This document shows positions 47,099-56,362 of a stretch of 64,000 nucleotides of DNA, one piece after another; position 1 is the stretch's first letter, and every line of letters starts with the position of its first letter. Origin of the DNA: JAHEGP01 sp963792875 (GTDB taxonomy: Bacteria > Pseudomonadota > Gammaproteobacteria > Pseudomonadales > JAHEGP01); the NCBI GenBank assembly GCA_963792875.1, contig CAWBXV010000005.1, positions 1 to 64,000 on the forward strand. Direction: 5' to 3'. The notes beneath the pieces were generated by a model, which was not told the origin of the DNA, made no database searches, and saw only the letters and a program-made list of their open reading frames with translations. A program made the translations under genes and the position numbers.

Positions 47099-48595
47099 AT
47101 GTTACTGGATACGGTGCGCGATCACCCGCAGCGGCTGGCGCTGGACGACGGCCGCTCGCGGCGCAGCTTTGCCGAGCTGCACCGGCGCTCCCTGGGCTGG
47201 GCGCAGTGGCTGCGCCAGCGCGGCCTGCAGCCCGGCCAGCGCCTGGGGCTGTTGTGCGGCAACCGGGTGGAGGCCGTGGAGGTGGTGCTCGGCGGCCTGT
47301 ACGCGGGGCTGTGGGTGGCGCCGGTCAACTGGCATCTGACGGCGGCCGAGCTGCGGCCGCTGCTGGCGGGGGCGGGGCTGGCCGCCGTCATCGTCGAGCG
47401 GCGCTTTGCCGGCCTGCTGCCCGACCCCGGCGCCTGCCACTGCCTGGAGGACGTCGCGCTGCCCGCGGCGGCGGGTGAGGGGCCGGACCTCGATCAGCCC
47501 GCGGGCGGCATCATGCTGTTCACCGGCGGCACCACCGGCATCCCCAGGGGCGTGCAGCGGGCGCAGCCGGCCACCCTGGGCGAGCAGCTGCGCCGTCAGG
47601 CGGCCGCCGGTCGGCAGCTGGGGCTGGACGGCAGCGGCCCGCACCTGGTGGTGGGGCCCCTGTACCACGCGGCGCCGTTCCTGTTTGCGCTCTACGACCT
47701 CTACAACGGGGCGACCGTGCACATCCTGCCGCGCTTCGATGCGCTGGCGGCGCTGCAGGCGATCGAGCGGCTGGGCATCGCCCACACCCACTTCGTGCCC
47801 ACCCAGCTGGTGCGCTGCCTGCGCCTGCCGGCCGCGCAGCGCGCGGCGGTGGACCTGTCCAGCCTGCGCCTGGTGCTGCACGGCGCCGCGCCGATCAGCC
47901 CTGCCGTCAAGCGCGCCATGATCGCCTGGTGGGGGCCGCGGCTGGTGGAGTACTGGGGCGGCACCGAGAGCGGCGTGGTGACGCTGTGCGACAGCGCCAG
48001 CTGGCTGCGCCGGCCCGGCAGCGTGGGCCGGCCCCTGCCGCACTGGCAGGTCGCGGTGCTGGACGAGGACGGCCGCGCGCTGCCGGCCGGCGCCAAGGGG
48101 CTGCTGTACCTGCGCCACCGCGAGCTGGCCCGGCCCTTCCGCTATTGCGACCAGCCGCAGGCCACGGCCGATGCCTTCCGCGAGCCCTACGGCTTCAGCC
48201 TGGGCGACTACGGCAGCGTCGACGAGGCGGGCCATGTGACCGTGGTCGCGCGGCGCTCCAACCTGATCATCCGCGGCGGCGTCAACATCTACCCCGCCGA
48301 GATCGAGGCCGCGCTGCTGGAGCACCCGGCCGTGGCCGACGCCGTGGTGTTCGGCCTGGACGACCCCGAGTGGGGCAGCAGCGTCAACGCTCTGGTGGCG
48401 GCGGGCGGCGCCGCCACAGACGGCGCCAGCGGCGGGCCGGCGGCGCCGAGCGAGGCGGACCTGCGCGCGTTTCTGGCCGAGCGGCTGGCGCGCTTCAAGC
48501 TGCCGCAGCGGATCCGCATCGTCGGGAGCATCGCCCGCAACCCGGCGGGGAAGGTGGGGCTGGATGCCGCCATCAGGCAGTTTCGGGGGGGATGA
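47099..48595 (+). CDS. Acyl-CoA synthetase (AMP-dependent ligase family)
   Basis: This about 498-residue enzyme adenylates a carboxylic acid and joins it to CoA. It has the P-loop FTGGTTGIPRGVQRA (about 140-153), VGPLYHAAPF, YWGGTESGV (about 282), GDYGSVDEAGHVTVVAR and the NLIIRGGVNIYPAEIE hinge, ending PAGKVGLDAAIR with the catalytic Lys. The start is unsure: ATG 47099, or GTG 47090/47093 beside AGGA, or further upstream in the overlap with the divergent trmH-like gene. The chain-length preference is unknown. Confidence 0.9.
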   Translation: MLLDTVRDHPQRLALDDGRSRRSFAELHRRSLGWAQWLRQRGLQPGQRLGLLCGNRVEAVEVVLGGLYAGLWVAPVNWHLTAAELRPLLAGAGLAAVIVERRFAGLLPDPGACHCLEDVALPAAAGEGPDLDQPAGGIMLFTGGTTGIPRGVQRAQPATLGEQLRRQAAAGRQLGLDGSGPHLVVGPLYHAAPFLFALYDLYNGATVHILPRFDALAALQAIERLGIAHTHFVPTQLVRCLRLPAAQRAAVDLSSLRLVLHGAAPISPAVKRAMIAWWGPRLVEYWGGTESGVVTLCDSASWLRRPGSVGRPLPHWQVAVLDEDGRALPAGAKGLLYLRHRELARPFRYCDQPQATADAFREPYGFSLGDYGSVDEAGHVTVVARRSNLIIRGGVNIYPAEIEAALLEHPAVADAVVFGLDDPEWGSSVNALVAAGGAATDGASGGPAAPSEADLRAFLAERLARFKLPQRIRIVGSIARNPAGKVGLDAAIRQFRGG

Positions 48596-49015
48596 GCCCG
48601 CTCGGCGGCGGTCAGGTGTTGAAGTACTCCCGAGTCGTGCGCGCGGTCCGAAGCGGGCTGGGGAGAGGCGCCCCGCAGTTTTTCAGGGCTGGTCGCCTGG
48701 TGAGAGGGCAGCCCAGCCTGCCATGTGGCGGTGACAGGCGACAGCGAGCGCCTGGCGGCCGGCCTGCCCGCGCGGCGCCCTCTGATTTGGCCCGCAATTT
48801 GCATTTGGTACCTCGGGCCCGGGGCCGCACTAATCCTGTGCGGGGCGGTGGCGGCGGGCACGGAATCGGTGCGGGCCGGCCTCCGGTGCTGCGGATGGCC
48901 GCAGATGTCGCCATTTTCGGCGATAAATGCGCCAGATAGCCGCGCCCCGATGGCGCTGGGTCTGTGCTGTCGCCGCGCCGCCGGCGCGCGCCGAAGGGTG
49001 TTGCTGCGCAGCATT

Positions 49016-49062
49016 GCACCAGTATTGTGCGCTGATGTGCGCCGGTGGCACCAGATTGGTGC
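49016..49062 (+). promoter_or_regulatory. Two NtrC-like binding sites upstream of amtB
   Basis: GCACCAGATTGGTGC (49048-49062) is a perfect 6-3-6 palindrome of the NtrC type GCAC-N7-GTGC. GCACCAGTATTGTGC (49016-49030) is the same with one mismatch. Their centres are 32 bases apart, as in the glnA enhancer of E. coli. They suggest nitrogen-starvation control of ammonium uptake. Confidence 0.75.
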
Positions 49063-49096
49063 TGGTTTTGGTTTCGTCTGGCTGCGATGAAGGGCT

Positions 49097-49112
49097 TGGT
49101 CCGCGCGCTGCT
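49097..49112 (+). promoter_or_regulatory. Sigma-54-like promoter of amtB
   Basis: TGGTCCGCGCGCTGCT has the -24 GG and -12 GC separated by ten bases, close to TGGCACG-N4-TTGCT. The expected transcript start is about 12 bases further, 15 or so bases before ATG 49139. The -24 half departs from consensus at two positions. Confidence 0.5.
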
Positions 49113-49138
49113 GACATCACATATCCGAGGGAAATTTC

Positions 49139-50443
49139 ATGTTGAAAAATCGTTACCCGCGTGCCGTTGCGCTGGCGGCGGCCGCGCTGCTGCTGGCGCC
49201 GGGCCTTGCCGTCGCCGACGACCTGGACGGCGCCAGCACGGCCTGGATCATCACGTCGACGGCCCTGGTGCTGTTCATGACGCTGCCCGGCCTGGCCTTG
49301 TTCTACGGTGGTCTGGTGCGCAGCAAGAACGTGCTGTCGGTGCTGATGCAGTGCTTCGGCATCTGCTGCCTGGCGTCGATATTCTGGGTGTTCGTGGGCT
49401 ACAGCCTGGCCTTCAGCGAGGGCAATGCGCTGGTGGGCGGGCTCTCCAACGCCATGCTGGCCAACGTCTCCGAGAGCAGCCTCAGCGGCGGCCTGCCGGA
49501 GTCGGTGTTCCTGATGTTCCAGATGACCTTCGCCATCATCACGCCGGCGCTGGTCATCGGCGGCTTTGCCGAGCGCACCCGCTTCTCCGCGGTGATGCTG
49601 TTCTCGGCGGGCTGGCTGCTGCTGGTGTACGCGCCGGTGACGCACTGGGTGTGGGGCGGCGGCTGGCTGCAGCAGCTGGGTCTGCTGGACTTTGCCGGCG
49701 GCACCGTCGTGCACATCACCGCCGGTGTGGCCGCCCTGGTGAGCGCGCTGGTCATCGGGCCGCGCCGGGGCTTTCCCACCACCGCCATGCCGCCGCACAA
49801 TATGACCATGACGGTCACCGGCGCCGGCATGCTGTGGGTCGGCTGGTTCGGCTTCAACGCCGGCAGCGCCCTGGCGGCCAACGGTGACGCCGGCATGGCG
49901 ATGCTGGTGACGCACATCTCGGCGGCGACTGCGGCGCTGGTGTGGATGGGGCTGGAGTGGGTCAGATTCGGCAAGCCCTCGATGCTGGGCATCGTGACCG
50001 GCATGGTGGCGGGCCTGGGCACGATCACGCCCGCGTCCGGCTTTGTCGGCCCCATGGGTGCGATGGTGATCGGCTTCTGTGCCGGTATCCTGTGTTTCTA
50101 TGCCACCATGACCGTCAAGCGCGTGTGGAAGATCGACGATTCGCTGGACGTATTCCCGGTGCACGGGGTCGGCGGCATCCTGGGCACGCTGGCGGCGGGC
50201 GTCTTCGCCAGCAGTGAGCTGGGGCTGTTCAGCGGCCAGGGGCTGGCCGAGGGCCGCACCATCGCCTCGCAGCTCGGCGTGCAGGCCATCGGCGTGCTGG
50301 CCACCGGCGCCTATACCGCCGTGGTGACCTTCGCGCTGCTGAAGCTGGTCGATATCGTCAGCGGCCTGCGGGTCACGCCGGAGGAAGAGAGCCAGGGGCT
50401 GGATATCTCGCTGCACAACGAGAGCGGCTACGATATTCACTGA
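49139..50443 (+). CDS. amtB: Ammonium transporter AmtB
   Basis: The 434-residue protein has a signal peptide (residues 1-22, cleavage near AVADD) and eleven transmembrane helices of the Amt family. Key segments are FYGGLVRSKNVLSVLMQC, YAPVTHWVWGGGWL, AGGTVVHITAGVAALVSAL (pore His) and MLWVGWFGFNAGSAL, then FPVHGVGGILGTLAAGVF (second pore His). It carries ammonium across the inner membrane. It starts 30 bases after the sigma-54-like promoter. A glnK gene, usually next to amtB, is not seen on either side. Confidence 0.97.
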   Translation: MLKNRYPRAVALAAAALLLAPGLAVADDLDGASTAWIITSTALVLFMTLPGLALFYGGLVRSKNVLSVLMQCFGICCLASIFWVFVGYSLAFSEGNALVGGLSNAMLANVSESSLSGGLPESVFLMFQMTFAIITPALVIGGFAERTRFSAVMLFSAGWLLLVYAPVTHWVWGGGWLQQLGLLDFAGGTVVHITAGVAALVSALVIGPRRGFPTTAMPPHNMTMTVTGAGMLWVGWFGFNAGSALAANGDAGMAMLVTHISAATAALVWMGLEWVRFGKPSMLGIVTGMVAGLGTITPASGFVGPMGAMVIGFCAGILCFYATMTVKRVWKIDDSLDVFPVHGVGGILGTLAAGVFASSELGLFSGQGLAEGRTIASQLGVQAIGVLATGAYTAVVTFALLKLVDIVSGLRVTPEEESQGLDISLHNESGYDIH

Positions 50444-50552
50444 CGCCCGGCGGCGCCTGCTCAGCCCGCCCGGTGGCGGTCAGGGCGGGTGCCGGCGCCG
50501 AGGCCCGCCGCGCCGCGGTCCGGTCGCGGCGGCAATGCGAGGAGTGACGGCC

Positions 50553-50792
50553 ATGCGCAAACTCTATCTCTACACCACCGGCGGCTGCCACCTGTGCGAG
50601 CAGGCCGAGGCGCTGGTGCTGCCGCTGCTGGCGGGCGCTCAGTTGCAGCTGGTGCCCGTGGAGATCACTGAATCGCCGGCGCTGGTGGAGCGCTACGGTG
50701 TGCGCATCCCGGTAGTGCGGCTGGAGGGCGCACAGCGCGAGCTGGGCTGGCCGTTCGATGAGCGCATGCTGGAACACTACCTGCACGCTTGA
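50553..50792 (+). CDS. Glutaredoxin-like (DUF836) thiol protein
   Basis: The 79-residue protein has a thioredoxin-fold start KLYLYTTGGCHLCEQAE with the redox pair CHLC near residue 11, then VEITESPALVERYGVRIPVVRLEG (cis-Pro) and LGWPFDERML, all as in DUF836. It should reduce or carry thiols in the cytoplasm; its partner is unknown. ATG 50553 follows GAGGAGTGACGGCC. A repeat cluster follows directly. Confidence 0.88.
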   Translation: MRKLYLYTTGGCHLCEQAEALVLPLLAGAQLQLVPVEITESPALVERYGVRIPVVRLEGAQRELGWPFDERMLEHYLHA

Positions 50793-50800
50793 AGGGGCGC

Positions 50801-50888
50801 TCAAAGGGGACCGCTCAAAGGGGACAGATTTATTTGCCCTGCGGGCAAATAGATCTGTCCCCTTTGTAAATAAATCTGTCCCCTTTAT
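50801..50888. repeat. Repeat cluster D
   Basis: Two forward units (one shortened, 50803 and 50815), a palindromic GCCCTGCGGGC loop, and two inverted units (50852-50888) lie between the converging glutaredoxin and uspA genes. The facing units can form a hairpin about 20 bp long. They match clusters A to C, about 26 kb away. Confidence 0.88.
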
Positions 50889-50895
50889 AGGTTGA

Positions 50896-51333
50896 TCAGG
50901 GCTGCCTGACCCGCACCGCCAGCACGTCGCAGGTGGCGCCGTGCAGGACGCCGTTGGCGGTGGAGCCGAAGATGAGCGCCAGGCCGTGGCGGCCGTGGCT
51001 GCCGACGACGATGAGGTCGGCGCCGATCTCCTCGGCCACATTGTGGATCTCGGTCTCCGGCCGTCCCATCAGCAGGTGCCGGTTGCCCGCCGGGATGCCC
51101 ATCGACTCGGCCAGTTCGTCCAGCCGCAGCTGCGCCTGCTGCTGGATTTCCTCCTGGATGCCGGAAAAATCCAGGGGTATGTCGCCGCCATAGGTATAGC
51201 TGACCGGCTCGATGACGTGGACGATGCTGAGCGCCGCATCATAGAGTTCGCTAAGCCGCTGGCCGCGTTCGGCGACCTGGCCGGCCTCGCTGCTCAGGTC
51301 AACGGCCAGCAGTATGTGTGAGTAATGTGCCAT
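50896..51333 (-). CDS. Universal stress protein A family
   Basis: This 145-residue protein starts HILLAVDLSSEAGQVAERG, the nucleotide-binding loop of the UspA fold. The C-terminal GSHGRHGLALIFGSTANGVLH is the G-2x-G-9x-G ATP-binding motif with the conserved start of the last strand CDVLAVRV. It supports stress survival; no specific inducer is evident. It lies opposite the glutaredoxin gene across a repeat cluster. Confidence 0.95.
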   Translation of the reverse strand: MAHYSHILLAVDLSSEAGQVAERGQRLSELYDAALSIVHVIEPVSYTYGGDIPLDFSGIQEEIQQQAQLRLDELAESMGIPAGNRHLLMGRPETEIHNVAEEIGADLIVVGSHGRHGLALIFGSTANGVLHGATCDVLAVRVRQP

Positions 51334-51441
51334 CGGGCTGCGCTCTCTTCGCTAATCAATGCCGATTATATACCATAGGCACCCCCGCCAGCGGAAGCCG
51401 CGCGGCCCCACCCTGGACAGGCACCCGTGGAGACTGCCGGC

Positions 51442-51990
51442 ATGGAAGGAAAATGGATCGCCGTTCTGGCCATCGTGGCCATCGTCAGCCTGGCGCTGGG
51501 GCCGGTCTACTGGCTGCGGCCGACGCCGCGCCAGCGCCAGCTCGCCCGCCTGCGGGCGCATGCCGTCAAGCAGGGTCTGCGGCCGGAGTTCCGGCAGCTG
51601 CCGGCGGCGCTGGCCGGGCGCGGCTATCCCGAGCGCATGATGAGTTATGTCTGGTTCCGGCCCGAGGGCTGGCCCCGGGAGGGCGAGCGCTGGCTGGCCT
51701 GTGTGGTGGATGAAGGGCCGGAGCCGCTGCTGCAGTGGGTGCCGGACGAGCGGCGGGAGCCGCCGCCGGCGCTGCCGGCCGTTGCGCCGGTCAGGGGCCT
51801 GGCGGCACTGCAGGCTGACGCCGAGGGCGTCGCCGCGTTCTGGCACGAGGCGGGCGAGGTCGAGCGCGTCGACCAGCTGCGGCAGTTGATGTCAGCCTGG
51901 GTGGAGGTCTATCGCAGCGCCCATGGCGCCGACGGAGCGGCGCGGACCGGAGGGCCGGGCGGCGCGGTGGACCCTGACGCCCCGCTATGA
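51442..51990 (+). CDS. Membrane-anchored protein, function unknown
   Basis: This 182-residue protein has one hydrophobic N-terminal segment (residues 5-24) followed by a basic stop and a soluble part that faces the cytoplasm or periplasm. The soluble part has short motifs LRPEFRQLP and RMMSYVWFRP and is rich in Trp and Arg. No known domain was recognised. ATG 51442 is the likelier start; GTG 51427 is also possible. It converges with the next gene (6-base overlap). Confidence 0.7.
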   Translation: MEGKWIAVLAIVAIVSLALGPVYWLRPTPRQRQLARLRAHAVKQGLRPEFRQLPAALAGRGYPERMMSYVWFRPEGWPREGERWLACVVDEGPEPLLQWVPDERREPPPALPAVAPVRGLAALQADAEGVAAFWHEAGEVERVDQLRQLMSAWVEVYRSAHGADGAARTGGPGGAVDPDAPL

Positions 51991-52707
51991 GCGCGGAGCC
52001 CGACCCCCGCCCGTGGAGGTGAGCTTTGCGGGTGCCACGGGTTGGGGCGGCACCTGCCGCAGCAGCGGATCGATGGTGTGCTGGTAGGCGTCGGCGCGAG
52101 GGTCTGCCGGGTCCAGCGCGCCGAGCAGCTCCTGGACCTGCCCCAGCAGCTTGGCCGCCTTGCCGGTCTGCTGCTGGCGCAGGGCCTCCCGGGCCAGGCT
52201 GACGTAGCTGTCCAGGGTGAGCCGCGTGTCCAGCCGGTCGATGTCTGCCGCCAGCTGCTGGTACTGTTCGGCGCCCAGCAGATCGCCGGCGACGCGTGCG
52301 TGCAGAATGCGCTTGATGTCGCGCAGCTCGCTGCGCAAGCGCGAGACCTCGTTGATGCTGCCCAGTGCGCAGGCCTCGCGGGCGGCCGCCGGCGGCGCCT
52401 CGCATTGCCGCAGCTGTTCCAGCAGGCGCTCCTGCTCGGTCGCGGCATAGGCGGTGGCGGGGCTGATCGCAGCGATCCGGTCCACCAGCTCAAGGGCGGT
52501 CAGGTAGAGCTGCCGCGCGACCTGCGGGTTGTCGCTGTAGGTGGTCCAGATGTTGGTCAGGCTCTCGACCTGCTCCACCCGCTGGCGCAACCTGGCGAGC
52601 TGGGAGGCGCGCTGATTCTGTCCCTGGTCTGCGGCCCGGCGGCGGTGCACCACCACCAGGCTGGTCATCAGCAGCAGCACCGCCGCGCTGGTAAATACCC
52701 AGATCAT
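51985..52707 (-). CDS. Membrane-anchored coiled-coil protein, function unknown
   Basis: This 240-residue product has one N-terminal membrane helix (residues 3-20, VFTSAAVLLLMTSLVVV), a basic RHRRRA-type stop and a long soluble helical region with heptads around residues 35-60 and 110-140. It ends in a Pro-rich tail. Two Cys residues (about residues 100 and 109) could pair. No family was recognised. I chose ATG 52707, since the upstream extension is low-complexity. It diverges from topA. Confidence 0.7.
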   Translation of the reverse strand: MIWVFTSAAVLLLMTSLVVVHRRRAADQGQNQRASQLARLRQRVEQVESLTNIWTTYSDNPQVARQLYLTALELVDRIAAISPATAYAATEQERLLEQLRQCEAPPAAAREACALGSINEVSRLRSELRDIKRILHARVAGDLLGAEQYQQLAADIDRLDTRLTLDSYVSLAREALRQQQTGKAAKLLGQVQELLGALDPADPRADAYQHTIDPLLRQVPPQPVAPAKLTSTGGGRAPRS

Positions 52708-53071
52708 GGCGGGCCCGCAGCGCCTGGGCGCCGCTGCCGCGCAGCGGCCACACGGCGCGGACCCCCGCTGTGGAGTGGGTATTCGTGACCGCTCACCAGT
52801 TGACCTCGGATGCTTGTGATGGGGCGCCAGGCCGACTGCTGCCGGCGTCGTTCTCAAGGCAAGTATATCTTCGCGGCAGCATGGCGTGCAGTTTCATTTC
52901 GCCGATCGCCGCTGTCGGCGGTGGAACTGCTGCCGCCGGCGCGCTGGCGCCCTGCCGCCCCAGGCGGAAAATGCGGTGTAGACTTGACCCGACGTACGGG
53001 CTGGCTTTATAAACTGCCGTCCGGTTACGCGCCGAGGCGCACAATCTCCCCTGGAGTGAGCTGAATAACCC
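52708..53071. other. Intergenic region between a leftward unknown gene and topA
   Basis: These 364 bases hold the topA promoter (separate entry). Nothing else in it was recognised. Confidence 0.4.
52984..53013 (+). promoter_or_regulatory. Sigma-70 promoter of topA
   Basis: TTGACC (52984-52989) and TATAAA (53008-53013) are 18 bases apart, giving an expected start near 53020 and a leader of about 50 bases. Confidence 0.65.
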
Positions 53072-55729
53072 ATGGCAAAATCACTGGTCATCGTCGAGTC
53101 TCCAGCCAAAGCCAAGACTATCAATAAGTATCTGGGCGCGGACTTCGTCGTAAAGTCCAGCATCGGACACATTCGCGATCTGCCGACCAGCGGCTCCGGC
53201 AGCACCGCGGCGGACGCCAAACAGCGCGCCGCCCAGGCCGCCATCACGCGCAAGATGACCCCGGAGCAGAAGCTCGCGCACAAGGAGAAGCAGGCCCGCG
53301 AGCAGTTGGTGCGGCGCATGGGCATCGATCCCGGCAAGGGTTGGCAGGCCCGCTACGAGGTGCTGCCGGGCAAGGAAAAAGTCGTGGCCGAGCTGCAGAA
53401 GCTGGCGGACCGGGCAGACACCATCTATCTGGCGACCGACCTCGATCGCGAGGGGGAGGCCATCGCCTGGCACCTGCGCGAGGCCATTGGCGGCGAGCCG
53501 GACAAGTACCGGCGGGTGGTGTTCAACGAGATCACCCGCAACGCCATCGAACAGGCCTTCGCCAGCCCCTCCACGCTGGACCTGGCCAGGGTCAACGCCC
53601 AGCAGGCCAGGCGCTTCCTCGACCGGGTGGTGGGCTTCATGGTGTCGCCGCTGTTGTGGAGCAAGGTGGCGCGCGGGCTCTCGGCCGGGCGGGTGCAGTC
53701 GGTGGCGGTGCGCATGATCGTGGAGCGCGAGCGCGAGATCCGGGCATTCGTGCCCGAGGAGTACTGGGAGCTCAAGGCCAGGCTCGAGACCCCGGCCGCC
53801 GAGGAGCTGCTGGTGGAAGTGCGGCGCTACCAGGGCCGGAATTTCCAGCCGGTCAGCGAGGCGGAAGTCCGCGTCGCCATGGGCCATCTGCAGGACGCCG
53901 GGTACCGCGTCGCCAAGCGTGAGGACAAGCCCACGCAGACCCGGCCGTCGGCGCCCTTTATCACCTCCACCCTGCAGCAGGCGGCCAGTACGCGGCTGGG
54001 CTTCAGCGTCAAGAAGACCATGATGATGGCGCAGCGGCTCTACGAGGCGGGCTTCATCACCTATATGCGGACCGACTCCACCAACCTGAGCCAGGAGGCC
54101 GTGGCCGGCTGCAGGGACTACATCGGCGCCAGTTTCGGGCCGCGCTACCTGCCCGAGGCGCCGGTGCTCTACAGCAGCAAGGCGGGCGCGCAGGAGGCGC
54201 ACGAGGCCATCCGCCCATCGGACGTGGCGCTCAAGGCCGCCGACCTGACCGCGATGGAGCGCGACGCCCAGCGCCTGTACGAGCTGATCTGGCGCCAGTT
54301 CGTGGCCTGTCAGATGACCCCGGCCGAGTTCACCAGCACCTCGCTGACCGTGGTGGCCGGCGATTACGAGCTGCGCACCCGCGGCCGCATCATCCGCTTC
54401 GACGGCTTTATGAAGGTGCAGCAGCCGGCGGCGAAGCAGGAAGACGATCGCGTGCTGCCGGACGTGAAGGAAGGCGAGAGCCTGGCGCTGCGCCGGCTCG
54501 ACCCGAGCCAGCACTTCACCAAGCCGCCCGCGCGCTACACCGAGGCCGGCCTGGTGAAGGAGCTCGAAAAGCGGGGGATCGGCCGTCCGTCCACCTATGC
54601 CTCCATCATCTCCACCATTCAGGAGCGCGGCTATGTGCGCCTCGACAAGCGGCGCTTCTATGCGGAAAAAATGGGCGACATCGTCACCGGGCGCCTGGTG
54701 GAGAGCTTCGACGACCTGATGGACTTCGGCTTCACGGCGCAGCTGGAGGAGGCGCTGGACGATGTGGCGGCGGGGCGGAAGAACTGGAAGGGCGTGCTGG
54801 ACGAATTCTACGAAGGCTTCACCCGCAAGCTGGCGCGCGCCGAGGCGGCGGAGGGCGGCATGCGCGCCAACACGCCAACGGCGACCGACATTCCCTGCCC
54901 GGACTGCGGCCGGCCGATGACGATCCGCACGGCCAGCACCGGCGTGTTCCTGGGCTGTTCGGGCTACGCGCTGCCGCCCAAGGAGCGCTGCAAGAAGACG
55001 CTGAACCTGATCCCGGGCGACGAGGCGGTGGATGTCGAGGCCAACGACGAGGCCGAATCCCTGCTGCTGCGCAGCAAGCGCCGCTGTCGCCTGTGCAACA
55101 CGTCGATGGACTCGTACCTGGTCGATGAGTCCCGCAAGCTGCACGTGTGCGGCAACAATCCGGACTGTCCCGGTTTTGAGGTGGAAACCGGCAGCTTCAA
55201 GATCAAGGGCTATGACGGCCCGGTGATCGAATGTGACAAGTGCGGCGCGAACATGGAGCTGAAGACGGGCCGCTTCGGCAAGTACTTCAGCTGCGTGGCC
55301 GAGGGCTGCGGCAACACCCGCAAGCTGCTGCGCAACGGCGAGGCGGCGCCGCCGAAGATGGTGCCGGTGCCGATGCCGGAGCTCAAGTGCGAGAAGGTCG
55401 ACGATTACTACGTGCTGCGCGACGGCGCCGCGGGCATGTTTCTGGCCGCCAGCCAGTACCCCAGAAACCGCGAGACCCGGGCGCCGCTGCTGCGCGAGCT
55501 GCTGCCGCACCGGGCCGACATCGACCCGAAGTTCGCCTACCTGTTCGAGGGGCCGCAGGCGGACCCCGATGGCCACCCCTCGATCGTGCGCTATGCGCGC
55601 AAGACGGCAGAGCAGTACCTGATGTCAGAGGTCGACGGCAAGGCCAGCAAGTGGCGTGCGGTGTACCGTGACGGCAGGTGGGTGGAGGAGCAGGCGTCCG
55701 GCAGCGGCCGCTCGCGGCAGCCGGCATGA
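53072..55729 (+). CDS. topA: DNA topoisomerase I
   Basis: This 885-residue type IA topoisomerase relaxes negative supercoils. The Toprim domain begins SLVIVESPAKAKTI and has TDLDREGEAIAW. The active-site tyrosine is in GFITYMRTDSTNL (about residue 330). The C-terminal half has zinc ribbons CPDCGRPM...GCSGY, CRLCNTSMDSYLVD and CDKCGANMELKTGRFGKYFSC. The length is normal. The next gene overlaps its stop by four bases (ATGA). Confidence 0.98.
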   Translation: MAKSLVIVESPAKAKTINKYLGADFVVKSSIGHIRDLPTSGSGSTAADAKQRAAQAAITRKMTPEQKLAHKEKQAREQLVRRMGIDPGKGWQARYEVLPGKEKVVAELQKLADRADTIYLATDLDREGEAIAWHLREAIGGEPDKYRRVVFNEITRNAIEQAFASPSTLDLARVNAQQARRFLDRVVGFMVSPLLWSKVARGLSAGRVQSVAVRMIVEREREIRAFVPEEYWELKARLETPAAEELLVEVRRYQGRNFQPVSEAEVRVAMGHLQDAGYRVAKREDKPTQTRPSAPFITSTLQQAASTRLGFSVKKTMMMAQRLYEAGFITYMRTDSTNLSQEAVAGCRDYIGASFGPRYLPEAPVLYSSKAGAQEAHEAIRPSDVALKAADLTAMERDAQRLYELIWRQFVACQMTPAEFTSTSLTVVAGDYELRTRGRIIRFDGFMKVQQPAAKQEDDRVLPDVKEGESLALRRLDPSQHFTKPPARYTEAGLVKELEKRGIGRPSTYASIISTIQERGYVRLDKRRFYAEKMGDIVTGRLVESFDDLMDFGFTAQLEEALDDVAAGRKNWKGVLDEFYEGFTRKLARAEAAEGGMRANTPTATDIPCPDCGRPMTIRTASTGVFLGCSGYALPPKERCKKTLNLIPGDEAVDVEANDEAESLLLRSKRRCRLCNTSMDSYLVDESRKLHVCGNNPDCPGFEVETGSFKIKGYDGPVIECDKCGANMELKTGRFGKYFSCVAEGCGNTRKLLRNGEAAPPKMVPVPMPELKCEKVDDYYVLRDGAAGMFLAASQYPRNRETRAPLLRELLPHRADIDPKFAYLFEGPQADPDGHPSIVRYARKTAEQYLMSEVDGKASKWRAVYRDGRWVEEQASGSGRSRQPA

Positions 55730-56229
55730 GCGGGGGGCCGGCGCGGCGCGTGGAGCGACCCCAGCAGCGGGTCGCGCAGAAGCTGGGTTTCGCCAGGTGG
55801 CATCTGCAGTGGATGGACCAGCATGCGGCGAGCGCTGAGCGCGAGGCGCTGCTGGAGTCGGCGATTCTGCATACCTTGGGTGCCTACCGGGCGTTTCTGG
55901 TGGAGATCGCCCAGGACCAGCATCTGCAGGCGGATGGCCAGCGGGCCGACGTCAACAGCGCGGAGCACCTGAGCGGCGCCTACGGCGAGTTTCTGCCGCC
56001 TGCGCTGGCCCAGTGCGTCAACCTGGAGGCCCAGCCCGGCTGGCTCAGCGATCTGCTGCGCTGGAATGCCAGGCTCGAGGCGGGCGCGCGGGTCAGCCGG
56101 CCGGCGGCGGCACAGCTCATTGCCGCCAGCGACGACGACGCGGCCCCGACGCGTGCCGCTGTCGCGCAGGGCCTGGAACAGCTCGAGGCGCTGATAGAGC
56201 GGCTGCGGGGCGACATGCTGGAGTGTTAG
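55726..56229 (+). CDS. DUF6586-family protein
   Basis: This 167-residue helical protein overlaps topA by four bases. It has QKLGFARWHLQWMDQH near the N-terminus, an acidic middle and SAILHTLGAYRAFLVEIA. Pseudomonas has a gene of this type right after topA. Its role is unknown; the coupling with topA suggests a related function. Confidence 0.8.
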   Translation: MSGGPARRVERPQQRVAQKLGFARWHLQWMDQHAASAEREALLESAILHTLGAYRAFLVEIAQDQHLQADGQRADVNSAEHLSGAYGEFLPPALAQCVNLEAQPGWLSDLLRWNARLEAGARVSRPAAAQLIAASDDDAAPTRAAVAQGLEQLEALIERLRGDMLEC

Positions 56230-56302
56230 GTCGCGTCGCCGCTTGGGCCGGAACCGGTAAAAATCACAGGGGCTTGACAGCCCGCCAGGGGCGGTCATGG
56301 GG

Positions 56303-56332
56303 TTGCCCGGGTTCGAGCAGCGGTGATATAAA
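56303..56332 (+). promoter_or_regulatory. Candidate sigma-70 promoter before the small ORF
   Basis: TTGCCC (56303-56308) and TATAAA (56327-56332), 18 bases apart, precede the GTG start at 56363 by about 30 bases. Confidence 0.45.
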
Positions 56333-56362
56333 GACCGCCTCAGGCAGGTAAAGGAGAGTTTT

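Larger units (their letters stand above)
48596..49138. other. Long regulatory intergenic region before amtB
   Basis: No gene is evident in these 543 bases. The last 125 bases hold two NtrC-like palindromes and a sigma-54-like promoter (separate entries). The first 400 bases show no feature I can support; a short GC-rich hairpin region follows the ligase stop. Confidence 0.5.

Noticed and set aside
53081..55576. 831-codon minus-strand frame opposite topA
   Set aside because: topA is certain on the plus strand; this is its shadow.
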